Positions 16,482 through 26,562 of a stretch of DNA of 64,000 nt are shown in pieces; position 1 is the first letter of the stretch, and each line of letters opens with the position of its first letter. Position numbers and translations under genes: made by a program. The stretch comes from a virus: IMG/VR virus record IMGVR_UViG_3300032236_000463, positions 1-64,000 of that record. One strand, 5' to 3'. The notes beneath the pieces are model-generated. The model was not told where the DNA came from, did no database searches, and saw only the letters and a program-made list of their open reading frames with translations.

Positions 16482-17962
16482 TGGCTGACCCGCTATACGT
16501 CCCACAAGTGGACTACACGTCTAGAGACTACTCATCAATTAGAGATGATTTAATAGCTACCATTCCTAATTTTGCTCCACAATGGGTTTCTAGAGATGCG
16601 ACTGATTTTGGTATCGTTCTTGTTGAGTTATTTGCTTACATGGGTGACCTATTAAACTACTATATTGACCGCGCTGCTAACGAGTCATTTATTGATTCAT
16701 CTACCCAGCGAGAAACTGTTCTTAGACTTGCACAGCTATTAAACTATACACCAAGTGATGTCTCACCATCTACTGGTTCTGTTACTCTGACAAACTCGGC
16801 TACTTCTGCGGCTGTTGTAAAAGCTGGAACATTGTTTTCTACTACCGCAGATGGAACTAACACACAGATTACTTTTGAACTTAATAGCGATGTAACTATT
16901 TCTGCTGCTTCTGGGTCTACTTATGGTACTGCACCTGGCACAGTTACTCAAGGTGTTACTGTTTACAACGAGTTAGTAGGAACTTCAACTGGGGATGCAT
17001 ACCAAACTTTTCCACTTGCACACCCAGGCGTTTTAACCAATAGTACATTCTATGTATATGCTGGAAATATTCTTTACCAAAAAGTAGACCATCTCCTTGA
17101 CTACAATGCTGACGACCCAGTATTTTCAATATACACAGATGGAACTGGTATTACTAACATTCAGTTTGGTGATGGTGTTTCTGGACGAGTCCCTCCTAAT
17201 GGCACTGCTATAAACGTTACGTATCGATACACTGATACCCCTGGAAGTCTAGGAAACATTCTTCCAAATACTCTTACAGTAGTTATTAGTGATAAAAATA
17301 ACCAGCCTGTTAATGACATACAAGTAACAAACGCTGCGGCATTTAGTGGGGGAGCTGATTCTGAATCAACAGCCTCAGTTAGAGTTAACGCCCCGCTTGC
17401 ACTTAGGTCTTTAAACAGGGCAGTCACACTAAAGGACTACGCTCAATTAGCAGTTCATGTTAATGGTGTATCTAAAGCTATTGCAGCAGCAAGTGTTTAT
17501 ACACAGGTTACTGTTTTTATTGCAGCTGCTGGCGGATACGCCTCTGGTGATGACTTAAAGAATAGTGTATTTAATTACTTATCAACTAAGGTTCCACCAA
17601 ATACGAGTCTAGCAATTAAAGACTTTACCCCTGTTTACCCGTACCTTACAGTTACTGTGAACGTACTTCCACAGTACGAACCAACCATAGTCCAGGCACA
17701 AGTTACTGAGGCTCTATACACACTATTTAGTTATGACAATGTTGTTTTCAATGACATCATTACGCAGGGAGATATTTACTCTACTTGTAAAAGCATAGAT
17801 GGTGTTGCTTATGTAACTATTACAGGATATGAAAAGCAATACACAGTGTCTGCATCCCCTACACTTGTTGGGGGTGTAACAGACTTATCCTGTAATATTG
17901 ATGAGGTTCCTATTCTTGAATCTACATATATCAAGGTTACTACAGCAGGTGGCATTAGCTAA
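16481..17962 (+). CDS. baseplate J / T4 gp6-like wedge protein
   Basis: 493 residues. N-terminus (VDYTSRDYSSIRDDLIATIPNFAPQW, then DFGIVLVELFAYMGDLLNYYIDRAANESFI) is the typical baseplate-J start. The middle has the FGDGVSGRVPPNGTAINVTYRY beta region and the C-terminal part contains the LRSLNRAVTLKDYAQLAVHVNGVSKA helix-turn segment of the family. It forms the iris ring of the baseplate. Coupled by TAATG on both sides. Secure identification. Confidence 0.9.
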   Translation: MADPLYVPQVDYTSRDYSSIRDDLIATIPNFAPQWVSRDATDFGIVLVELFAYMGDLLNYYIDRAANESFIDSSTQRETVLRLAQLLNYTPSDVSPSTGSVTLTNSATSAAVVKAGTLFSTTADGTNTQITFELNSDVTISAASGSTYGTAPGTVTQGVTVYNELVGTSTGDAYQTFPLAHPGVLTNSTFYVYAGNILYQKVDHLLDYNADDPVFSIYTDGTGITNIQFGDGVSGRVPPNGTAINVTYRYTDTPGSLGNILPNTLTVVISDKNNQPVNDIQVTNAAAFSGGADSESTASVRVNAPLALRSLNRAVTLKDYAQLAVHVNGVSKAIAAASVYTQVTVFIAAAGGYASGDDLKNSVFNYLSTKVPPNTSLAIKDFTPVYPYLTVTVNVLPQYEPTIVQAQVTEALYTLFSYDNVVFNDIITQGDIYSTCKSIDGVAYVTITGYEKQYTVSASPTLVGGVTDLSCNIDEVPILESTYIKVTTAGGIS

Positions 17963-20900
17963 TGGCTGTACCCGCAATTATTTCTTCATCACTAAAGTCT
18001 ACTATTTCTGCACGCCCTAATAACTACGGGGTTACTCATGTTGGAATTAGTAGTGTACCTGATAATATCATTTGGTATAAGGCTAGACTTGTTAAGAAAT
18101 ACACTGGGTACCCTCAAAATATTTACGATGGTGAGACCGTATACGACCTTACTAATAAAAACTATGTAGTTAAAGTAGCTAGCGTTTATGGTGCAAACCC
18201 TATTGCTACATTTACTTACAGCGGTGGTGGAACAGTATCATATGATGACACTGTTGACTATAAGAATTTTTATAACGTACCAGCCACTGGTGGTTCTGGA
18301 AACGGCGCTACCTTCAATGTAATACGAACAGGAAAAGCTGCTGGTGGAACTGGCGCTGTTGTATCAGTATCTTTAAGCTGTGCTGGTGAAGGCTATACAG
18401 TAGGAAACGCGCTAACCTTGGCTGCTGCTAATATTGGTGGTGGAGCCGCTTCTGATATTACTGTTGTTGTTAGTTCACTAGGAGCATCTGCTGCTGCTGG
18501 AATTAAGACTATAACAACTAGCATATCTGGAACCTCTCCAACAACTGCTAAAAGTAATATCTCTGGAGTACCTGTAAACTCTTCTGTAGGAAAAAACCCG
18601 TCATTTAATGTATCTACTGGAGGTGCTGTAACCATCGCGTCTGGTGGTGCTAACTTCTCAGTTAATGACTATGTTACTATCCCAAGTTATTCTTTAGGTA
18701 CTACATCAGATACCTCTGAGCCTAATAGTTACGGCACCACAGCAAGATACCATATCTATGACACGTTTGGCAGCACTGCTACAACAACTAACCCAACTAC
18801 AACTGCGGCATCTAAAGTGCCATCTTCAGATAGAGTTTACTACTCTTTGTTTTTAAATTATAGTTTGACTACGGGTTCTCTTGTACCTTCAGATTACTAC
18901 TGGAATAAAGTGGCTGAAGGCTCATCTGTAATGGTAAAAGATGTAGGAACAGCAACTCTTCTCGCTAACCACTTACCTAAATACTATATATCGGGGAGCT
19001 ACAAAACTGTTATAAAAAACGGTAAGCCTGTAGTAGTTAATGATTTACTAGATTTTTTAAAGGTATTTGCATTTCAATTAGATATCTATAAGACTCAAGC
19101 AACTGATGTGTTCTATATGACAAACACCTTAAAAGCTGATGAGAAATTAATTAAAATGCTTCTTAAACAGTTTGGTGGGGACTACAGGGACGTAAATGAT
19201 GTCGCTCAGGCACGCGTACTTTTAAATAATATAGTTAGAATTTTTCAAACGTCTGGTTCTAAATCAGGTCTTAGTACACTAATTGAATCATACACTGGGT
19301 ATAACTCAACATTTACTCAGGGTAGAAATTACATGCACGAGTATAGCTCCTCGTCATTTGAAGATGGAACAGGGTTTTGGTACCCAACTACTGACCAAAC
19401 GGTTTATCCTAGTCTAGTATCCACTGGACCTATTGATGGTAATATTGCTGCATTTTCTGATGCTGCATATAGCGCTAGCCAAGGACTTGTAATGTCTGGT
19501 GGTTCTGGCTCTGGTACTACAATTACTGTTACAGATACTACTAACTTAAAGACTGGTGCAGCGGTATTTGTATACGGAGGAACAGGTGTTTTTAAACCTG
19601 GAACTGTTGTTACATCAGTGCTGTCTTCTACTACATTTAGAATTAATCAAGCACCAAGCACTGCGTTATCTAGCGCTTCCATTAGAGCATCTTATAATCT
19701 AGTAACGGGGATGGGTAAAGTATTAGCTGGTACAGGAGCAACTACAGCTAAACTTTACTTAGGTCCTAAAAAACTAAAAACAACAGCACTTGCTAGTTTT
19801 CCGACTAATACTATAACAATGAAGTCTGGAACAATTCCAGCAGTTAATGACTATGTACTGGGTACTGGTATTCCTTTTGGTACTCAAGTAATTGGTGTTA
19901 ATTCTAGTACATCTGTCATAACTCTATCTGCAAGCACTACTGCAAATATTTCTTCAGGAACTGAACTATGGTTTAGCCCTAACAACTCAGATAAAACTGG
20001 TGCTGCTACTGCTTGGTTACAGGTTGAGCAAAATAAACCTTACTCGTTTAGCCTGTACGCAAATCTTGCTGGAGCAACCGCTACACCTACTATTACTTTA
20101 TCTTTATATTGGTATGATATTCATGGGAATGCAATTAGTAATAACAGTGGTACAGCATTAAGTATTACATCGGGTAGTTCAACCTGGTTGCCAGCAAAGG
20201 TTTCAGCAGTAGCCCCACTTAATGCTTCATATGTTGAACCACAGATTTCTATAACTGGTATTAATGCTACTACAATCCCAATGTACATTGATGCTATTCA
20301 GTTTGAGCACGGGTTAGACACTGTACTTAGACAGTTATTAACAAGCACAACAGTACAGTTAGTTACATCAACATCTCATAACTTTAGTACTATTGACACT
20401 GGCAGCGTAACTAACTACGTATCTGTTTCTGGTTTGGGTGCTCCGTATGATGGTGGACCTTACGCTATATCATCTGTTCCAGCTGTTAACTCTATTGTGT
20501 ACACTATTCCAGCAACATCTACTGCAACTCAAGCATCCCCAGTGTCTGTAACAGGCGGTAAAGTAGTTTCTACTACATTCTTTGAAGACGTAAAGTTAAA
20601 TTATATTGACGTAGTTGCTGAAAGAATTAATTTAATTACTAACCCATCTTTTGAAATTCAGAGTGGTGCTCCAGGTCTTGTAACTGGTACACAGTTTTGG
20701 TATGCAACTAATGCGGCTATTACTAGTACTACTGCTCAATCCATATCTGGACCTAGAGCATTAAAAGTTACCGCAAGTTCTACTAGTAATATTACTATGA
20801 CAACTTACGCGGGTACCATTAGTGGTGGAGCTATAACTAGCACTAATACTGCATTTGTAGTAACTAGCCCTACAAGCACTCTACAAGAAGTTTATTATAC

Positions 20901-21327
20901 GTTCTCATTCTATACGTACGCTGCGACTACTGCTCGTACTGTTAATGCACAAATAAATTGGTCTACTGGTGATACAACTAATGGAACCGCAACTTCAAAT
21001 GTTGTTGGGTCTTGGACTAGGGTTTCCCTTACCGCTAAGGTTCCTAATGGAGCAACATCAGCCACGCTAAACATAACTATCGCATCTCCTGCATCCACAG
21101 AAGTTCATTATATTGATGACGTACTTTTTGAATCTGGATATACATTAAAGCCATATTTTGATGGTACTTTTGATGGCTATAATTATGCTGACAATACTGG
21201 GACTATTGACTCTATGTGGGAATATAATGGTATTCCAAATGCATGCAGAAGCCACTATTACATTAACCGTGTAGCAAATGCTGGAAGACTTAAATCAATA
21301 ATTACGGACGGTCTATATTATGCGTAA
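17962..21327 (+). CDS. large baseplate/tail protein with gpI-like region and carbohydrate-binding-like modules
   Basis: 1121 residues. Residues ~330-460 are helical (LLANHLPKYY, LLDFLKVFAFQLDIYKTQ, LIKMLLKQFGGDYRDV, ARVLLNNIVRIFQTSGS) and match the position and look of P2 gpI/T4 gp7-like wedge proteins that attach fibres. N-terminal and later parts are Gly/Ser/Thr-rich beta domains. Two regions, near residues 480-520 and from ~890 (NLITNPSFE start), have the NxxFE motif and lectin-like pattern of carbohydrate-binding domains. Residues ~790-870 contain a module also found in the next gene. It probably links the baseplate to receptor binding. Domain borders are approximate. Confidence 0.65.
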   Translation: MAVPAIISSSLKSTISARPNNYGVTHVGISSVPDNIIWYKARLVKKYTGYPQNIYDGETVYDLTNKNYVVKVASVYGANPIATFTYSGGGTVSYDDTVDYKNFYNVPATGGSGNGATFNVIRTGKAAGGTGAVVSVSLSCAGEGYTVGNALTLAAANIGGGAASDITVVVSSLGASAAAGIKTITTSISGTSPTTAKSNISGVPVNSSVGKNPSFNVSTGGAVTIASGGANFSVNDYVTIPSYSLGTTSDTSEPNSYGTTARYHIYDTFGSTATTTNPTTTAASKVPSSDRVYYSLFLNYSLTTGSLVPSDYYWNKVAEGSSVMVKDVGTATLLANHLPKYYISGSYKTVIKNGKPVVVNDLLDFLKVFAFQLDIYKTQATDVFYMTNTLKADEKLIKMLLKQFGGDYRDVNDVAQARVLLNNIVRIFQTSGSKSGLSTLIESYTGYNSTFTQGRNYMHEYSSSSFEDGTGFWYPTTDQTVYPSLVSTGPIDGNIAAFSDAAYSASQGLVMSGGSGSGTTITVTDTTNLKTGAAVFVYGGTGVFKPGTVVTSVLSSTTFRINQAPSTALSSASIRASYNLVTGMGKVLAGTGATTAKLYLGPKKLKTTALASFPTNTITMKSGTIPAVNDYVLGTGIPFGTQVIGVNSSTSVITLSASTTANISSGTELWFSPNNSDKTGAATAWLQVEQNKPYSFSLYANLAGATATPTITLSLYWYDIHGNAISNNSGTALSITSGSSTWLPAKVSAVAPLNASYVEPQISITGINATTIPMYIDAIQFEHGLDTVLRQLLTSTTVQLVTSTSHNFSTIDTGSVTNYVSVSGLGAPYDGGPYAISSVPAVNSIVYTIPATSTATQASPVSVTGGKVVSTTFFEDVKLNYIDVVAERINLITNPSFEIQSGAPGLVTGTQFWYATNAAITSTTAQSISGPRALKVTASSTSNITMTTYAGTISGGAITSTNTAFVVTSPTSTLQEVYYTFSFYTYAATTARTVNAQINWSTGDTTNGTATSNVVGSWTRVSLTAKVPNGATSATLNITIASPASTEVHYIDDVLFESGYTLKPYFDGTFDGYNYADNTGTIDSMWEYNGIPNACRSHYYINRVANAGRLKSIITDGLYYA

Positions 21328-24300
21328 CTCAGTAGAGGCAGCAACACTTGCTGCAGTTGTTACGTCTGTTTCTATTAGAAGTGACGGTAAAGCAGTCACC
21401 TATAATACTCAAGACCCACATAACTTTAAGCCTGGACAATCAGTTACTATTACTGGTCTTACCACAAATACTGCTGCAAATCTTTCTGGAGCATTAATCA
21501 GCAGCGTTACTGCTGCTGGTTTTACTGCGTACGTTCCAGATGTCATTAGCGCTACTACAGGTCAACTAGTTAGTACATCTATTGCTACAACAGCACCTAC
21601 TGTTGCTTCTACTACAACTGCGTGGGTTACTAACAGTTGGGCTAATCAGAATAAGATTCGTTATGGAACTCCTGCACCTGTTACTGCACTTCCTTACTTC
21701 CTAGATACGACACCATCATTAAGTCTATCTGCTGTTACTTATAACTCATCAGGTAATGGTGTAGTAACAATTAGTTGGTCCTCATTGGGTGCATCTAACC
21801 CAGTAGCAACATTTACACTTACGCAGTCTTCTGTATTTGGAACAGTTACGCTTACATCAGGCGCTACTACTTCTATTGGTTCCACTACTGTTTCTAACCT
21901 TGTTGCTAATAATCAGTATACATATGAGATTACAGCAAGTAACTCTGTTGGCTCCCGTGCTACATCTGCAGCAGTACGCATTGACCCAGCTATTGGTTCT
22001 ATGGGTGCTGTAACCGCTACAGCTAAAGCAAGTGTTGCTGGAACTATAACAATCAACTGGGTTGCGCCAAGTATTTCTGCCCCATCTATATCTAACTACT
22101 ATATACAAAGAGCAACATCTACAGATGGTATAACTTTTGGTGATTGGTCAGACCTAACTAGTGTATCTGGAACAACGCTTACGTATGATGATACAACTGC
22201 TACAACTAATAGCACGTATTATAAATACCAAGTACGTGCTTACAACGGAATTGTTTACACACCTTATAACCAAAGTGCACCTACTCTAGCAAACTTCTTG
22301 TCAACTCCTACTGCGCTACCTACTTATGTATCAACGTCATCGGTAAATATTTCAGTTACCTCCAGCTCGTTTGTAAGTAATCCTACAGTTACATCATGGA
22401 AGGTAGAGCGTTCACTTACTGGCTCTGGTAGTTGGTCTACATTAACAGCGTCTACTTCTACACTGCCATATGTTGACTCTTCAGTTTCTCAAAACGTAAC
22501 TTATTACTACAGAATTACTGCAAATAATGGTCAGATACTATCAACGTCTGCATCATCAACGGGTATTACTACTTACGCTGTTCCTAGTTCTCCATCTGGA
22601 GTCTACTCACTTGCGGGAGCATCTAGCGTTACTGTCTACTGGACAGCATCCACAGTTACTAATGCTGCAACCCCTGTAGTTAATTACGTAATTGAACGTT
22701 CAACTAATAACTCTACATGGACAACAGTTACAACTGCAGTAAGTGGTAATGCTACTTCGTATACGGATACATCTGTTAATAACAGTACATCATACTACTA
22801 TCGAGTCACTGCAGTTAATGGTATTGGCTCATCAACACCAAGCACAGGTGTTCAAGATTATTACATTGCTACAGTAACACCTACTGTTAGTGCAATAGCT
22901 AATACTGCTAATCAATTAAGTGTTACTTGGTCTGCTCCGTCTTCAAACCCAGCGCTAAGTTCTTACACGTTAGTTAGAGCAACTTCTACAGATAACGTAA
23001 CCTGGTCTTCTTGGTCAGCACCACTTTCATTATCATCACCTACTGCAACATCTTACACAGAGTCTGTAGCATTAACTTCTACATACTACAAGTACCAGTT
23101 GACAGCAAATAACGCTCAAGTATCAAGCACACCAGCAGTAAGCAACTCTATACAGCCTTACTACATTACGTCACCTATGACAACCCCTAATGTTACTAGA
23201 AATAATACGGATAAGAACCTAACTATATCTACAGTTAGTTACGTAAGTAACCCAGCAATTACAACTTGGACAATTGAGCGCTCATTAACTGGTTCTAGTG
23301 GGTGGTCTACAGTTGTAAGTACTAACGCTCTTCCAGTAGTTGATAGTTCAGTTGCTCTTAATACTACGTATTACTACAGACTTACTGGAGCAAGCGCGCA
23401 GTTAACATCTTCTCCTTCTAGCGCATCATACGCGGTAACTACTAACGCAGTACCTAATGCTCCTACTAACGTATCAGCAATCGCAACAGCGTCCAATACA
23501 GTTATTACTTGGACTGCTTCTACAGTTACAAATCCAAATACTCCAGTACTTAACTATGGCATTGACCGTTCAACTGACGGCTCTACTTGGACAACCATTA
23601 CAACTGGTATTGCTGGAGTTGCGTCTACTTACACAGATACAGTTGGAACAAGTAATAGTGTATACTACTACAGAGTTTACGCAACCAATATTATTGGAAC
23701 ATCATCTTACAGTACAAGTATACTACCGTACTACGCTAACTCAACAACACCAACTGCTGCTGGGACATCCGCTAAAGCTAATAGCATCACTATTACTTGG
23801 AGTGCCCCAACTTCTAACCCAGCAATTAGTAGTTACCTACTTGAACAATCATCTTCTACAGATAACTCAACGTGGGGCTCTTGGTCAACCTTGCCTACTA
23901 CATACACAGGTTTATCAATAAGCCACAGTGGTGGAGCTCCTGTACTTTACGATACAATTTCTGGATTTACTAGTACTGCTGGATTAAATGTTGGTCAAAA
24001 AGTTATACTATCTGGATTTTCAAATGACATATTTAATACCCCATATGAAACAACTATTACACAAGTTAATTCTACTAGTATACGTGTAACATCTAATGGG
24101 ACTAATGGTTCTGGAACTGGTGGTCAAATTTCAGTATCTGGTACATCTGCAATCACAGGTACAACATATATATCTCCATACCTTTCAAGTTCTACTTATT
24201 ACCGTTATAGACTTACTGTTAATAATGCACAGGTATCTAGTCCATCAGTAATTAGTAACTCAACTCAATCGTACTACTTAACTTCACCTATGAGTTACCC

Positions 24301-25948
24301 AGTACTAACCAATAGCTCTATATCAACAACTGCTATTAATATTGCTGCTCCTGTTTACATCAGTAACCCAGCAATTACAACCTGGACAGTTGAGCGTGGA
24401 ACAACTAATGGTCTTTGGACAAGCACAACTACTACTGCAACCTTACCAATAACTGATACAACAGTATCTGCTGGAACCACGTACTACTACAAACTTACTG
24501 GTACAAACGGTCAGTTAACATCATCCTCAGTATCAGGAACAGCAATTACTACGTACGCTGTACCTACTGCTCCATCTGGATTTACAGTTAACGCATCAGC
24601 ATACAATACTGTATACCTAAACTGGACTGCATCTACCACTAACAACGCTGCAAACCCCGTTATTGATTACAAGATTGAACGTGCTACAGATAGTGGGTTT
24701 ACTACAAACCTTGTTACAGTATCGAGCACGGTTACTGGAGTTTCGTACACAGATGTTACTACGTCTCAACTAACAACATACTACTACCGAGTCTCTGCTA
24801 GAAATGGTTTAGGGTACTCTTCAGCATCTGCAACAGCAAGTGGTACAACCCCAGTACAACCTATTTACACGACCATTACTGCGTCAGCAACAACTGCTAC
24901 GTATCCTTCATTAGTAACTATTTCTGGTACAGTATCCCCAGTTCCTACTGGTGGCTCAGTAGGTGTAGCTTGGACATCATCTTCACCTACATCCACGTCA
25001 GTTAACACAACTACTGGTGCCTGGTCTATTCCTAATATTGGATTCCCTGGAACTAACAACGGATTCCAAGCAACTTACACTGGATACAATGCATACCAAA
25101 CATCATCAACAAATGGAAGTTATGTACTAAACCAGGGACAACCAGTAATAACTCAAAACCTAGTAGATGGTTCTAATGTTTCATCTTACATATTTAATGT
25201 AGGAAGTACAATGTACTACAAGGCATCACTGGCTCTACCTACAACAAACACACCTCTGTCTGGTGAAACAATTAGATTCGAAGCCTATAATTCAACGTCA
25301 GCAACTTGGGAATCTATTGGAAGTGCTACTACAGATGTCAACGGAGCAGTTCAAATTCCTTGGACACCTACAACAGTTGTGTACACGTATATTCGTGGTG
25401 TATATGATGGCTCAGTATACTACCAAGCATACACATCTAACTCGTATTCAATAACTATTCGTAATAAATACACGGCAACATATAGTTCAGGTGGTTCTGG
25501 AAGTGTTGGAACATTAACACTATCTTCTGGTCAAGAGTTAGCCTCTACATTTGTAGTGCCTATTGTTAATGGTGCAGTAAATTATACAGTTGATTCTATG
25601 ACACTAAGTATCGCTGGAAGTAGTTCATCGGTTACTGTTAAACCTTCTATCTGGACTAATGATACTATTGGTTCTGTTTTGTATCAAGGTGGCTCAAGTT
25701 CAGTTGCAAGTTCAGCATCTCCAGTAGTTAAAACATTTACTGGAGTTAACCTTCCTGTTACAGCAGGAAGCACGTACTACGTTGGTTTATGGAGGAGTAC
25801 AGCTTCTATGCTTTATTCATACGGAGCAGTAGCTAACTCAACCACTGTTTATGACGATAGTGCTTCAACTGCGGGTGTTCTTAACCATGATAGAACATCA
25901 ACTGGTAGAGGCATCAACTACACCGTTACGTACTCGTACTACAAGTAA
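21320..25948 (+). CDS. giant fibronectin type III-repeat adhesin / fibre
   Basis: 1542 residues, ATG overlapping the previous stop by 8 nt. Residues ~5-95 form a domain (DPHNFKPGQSVTITGL) related to FCCH-like phage modules. From ~135 to ~1190 there are about ten FN3-like domains with the W..S/AP, E/RS, YY(Y/K)(R/Y) pattern. Nine of these form three A-B-C super-units. These are followed by a proline-rich Ig-like domain (TVSPVPTGGSV), another Ig-like domain (GETIRFEAYN), and a terminal jelly-roll-like region ending TYSYYK. No enzymatic domain was seen. It is a likely long receptor-binding fibre; FN3 arrays are common in phage structural proteins of Gram-positive hosts. Confidence 0.78.
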   Translation: MRNSVEAATLAAVVTSVSIRSDGKAVTYNTQDPHNFKPGQSVTITGLTTNTAANLSGALISSVTAAGFTAYVPDVISATTGQLVSTSIATTAPTVASTTTAWVTNSWANQNKIRYGTPAPVTALPYFLDTTPSLSLSAVTYNSSGNGVVTISWSSLGASNPVATFTLTQSSVFGTVTLTSGATTSIGSTTVSNLVANNQYTYEITASNSVGSRATSAAVRIDPAIGSMGAVTATAKASVAGTITINWVAPSISAPSISNYYIQRATSTDGITFGDWSDLTSVSGTTLTYDDTTATTNSTYYKYQVRAYNGIVYTPYNQSAPTLANFLSTPTALPTYVSTSSVNISVTSSSFVSNPTVTSWKVERSLTGSGSWSTLTASTSTLPYVDSSVSQNVTYYYRITANNGQILSTSASSTGITTYAVPSSPSGVYSLAGASSVTVYWTASTVTNAATPVVNYVIERSTNNSTWTTVTTAVSGNATSYTDTSVNNSTSYYYRVTAVNGIGSSTPSTGVQDYYIATVTPTVSAIANTANQLSVTWSAPSSNPALSSYTLVRATSTDNVTWSSWSAPLSLSSPTATSYTESVALTSTYYKYQLTANNAQVSSTPAVSNSIQPYYITSPMTTPNVTRNNTDKNLTISTVSYVSNPAITTWTIERSLTGSSGWSTVVSTNALPVVDSSVALNTTYYYRLTGASAQLTSSPSSASYAVTTNAVPNAPTNVSAIATASNTVITWTASTVTNPNTPVLNYGIDRSTDGSTWTTITTGIAGVASTYTDTVGTSNSVYYYRVYATNIIGTSSYSTSILPYYANSTTPTAAGTSAKANSITITWSAPTSNPAISSYLLEQSSSTDNSTWGSWSTLPTTYTGLSISHSGGAPVLYDTISGFTSTAGLNVGQKVILSGFSNDIFNTPYETTITQVNSTSIRVTSNGTNGSGTGGQISVSGTSAITGTTYISPYLSSSTYYRYRLTVNNAQVSSPSVISNSTQSYYLTSPMSYPVLTNSSISTTAINIAAPVYISNPAITTWTVERGTTNGLWTSTTTTATLPITDTTVSAGTTYYYKLTGTNGQLTSSSVSGTAITTYAVPTAPSGFTVNASAYNTVYLNWTASTTNNAANPVIDYKIERATDSGFTTNLVTVSSTVTGVSYTDVTTSQLTTYYYRVSARNGLGYSSASATASGTTPVQPIYTTITASATTATYPSLVTISGTVSPVPTGGSVGVAWTSSSPTSTSVNTTTGAWSIPNIGFPGTNNGFQATYTGYNAYQTSSTNGSYVLNQGQPVITQNLVDGSNVSSYIFNVGSTMYYKASLALPTTNTPLSGETIRFEAYNSTSATWESIGSATTDVNGAVQIPWTPTTVVYTYIRGVYDGSVYYQAYTSNSYSITIRNKYTATYSSGGSGSVGTLTLSSGQELASTFVVPIVNGAVNYTVDSMTLSIAGSSSSVTVKPSIWTNDTIGSVLYQGGSSSVASSASPVVKTFTGVNLPVTAGSTYYVGLWRSTASMLYSYGAVANSTTVYDDSASTAGVLNHDRTSTGRGINYTVTYSYYK
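21999..24850 (+). repeat. in-gene super-repeat of three FN3 domains, 870-bp period
   Basis: Within the FN3 gene the domains recur in the order A-B-C three times. The conserved Trp codons give the period: A at 22058, 22928 and 23798 (870 and 870 bp apart); B at 22397, 23267 and 24383 (870 and 1116); C at 22640, 23510 and 24623 (870 and 1113). The third unit is longer because about 243 bp of extra in-frame sequence interrupts its A domain. The repeats are diverged at the DNA level, so the array is old or codon-scrambled. Confidence 0.85.
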
Positions 25949-25963
25949 AATCTACATACCGAT

Positions 25964-25991
25964 TTGACGACTAAAAATCTTGATGTAGTAT
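25964..25991 (+). promoter_or_regulatory. candidate promoter at start of replication block
   Basis: TTGACG (25964-25969), 16-nt spacer, TAGTAT (25986-25991), in the 71-nt gap between the fibre gene and the next ORF, followed by a strong AAGGAG site. It marks the start of a new transcription unit after the late genes. Sequence match only. Confidence 0.5.
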
Positions 25992-26019
25992 AAGTCTCCT
26001 AACCGTCTAAGGAGACAAC

Positions 26020-26562
26020 ATGTACGAAAATATCGTAGTGATTGGCAATGGTAAGACGAGCAGGGAAAACGTAGAAGCCCTGATTGACGACTATATTTAT
26101 GCCAACAAAGAAGTAGTATTCCACCTAATCTCATCGGATAAACAGTCTGAGGGACAGGTATGGGCTAAGCAATACTTAACAGATAAAAAGATAACTGTTG
26201 AAGTTGGAACCTCGCTTAAAGTATATGAAAATGCAGCGTTCTTTATCCTATGGGATGATGAAGATGATGAGTCTGTAAACGCTCTAGCGAACGCTAAAGA
26301 ACAGGGTATACCTGCGTTTGACCTCACAAACGGTCTAGTCGAGATAAGCCCATCAGAAACTATAGAAAAGATTGAGCGTCCTCGACCACACGTTGCGGAA
26401 ATCATCGATAAGGTTGTCAAAGATAATAATAAATTATTTGAGAAACTTTCTGACTCAGATGAGGAAGCTGAAGACGATGTGTATGAAGACCCATTATATG
26501 AAGGAATACGCATCATTGCTAGTATCTTTGCTGAAGAGTTTGCAAAGGTACTCAAAAAGTGA
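26020..26562 (+). CDS. hypothetical Rossmann-like protein, possible SLOG-type fold
   Basis: 180 residues, AAGGAGA ribosome binding site. Residues 1-120 alternate strands and helices: an N-terminal IVVIGNGKTSRENVEALIDDYI glycine-rich loop, EVVFHLISSDK, then AAFFILWDDEDDESVNALANAKEQGIPAFDLTNG. This pattern resembles nucleotide-binding SLOG/DprA-like folds. The C-terminal ~60 residues are acidic then helical. First gene of the replication block. The fold is inferred from pattern only and the function is unknown. Confidence 0.5.
   Translation: MYENIVVIGNGKTSRENVEALIDDYIYANKEVVFHLISSDKQSEGQVWAKQYLTDKKITVEVGTSLKVYENAAFFILWDDEDDESVNALANAKEQGIPAFDLTNGLVEISPSETIEKIERPRPHVAEIIDKVVKDNNKLFEKLSDSDEEAEDDVYEDPLYEGIRIIASIFAEEFAKVLKK

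Noticed and set aside
22000-24850. Regular repeats that could be read as a CRISPR-like or minisatellite array
   Set aside because: They are diverged FN3 coding repeats in one open frame with an 870-bp period; no short identical repeats with unique spacers.
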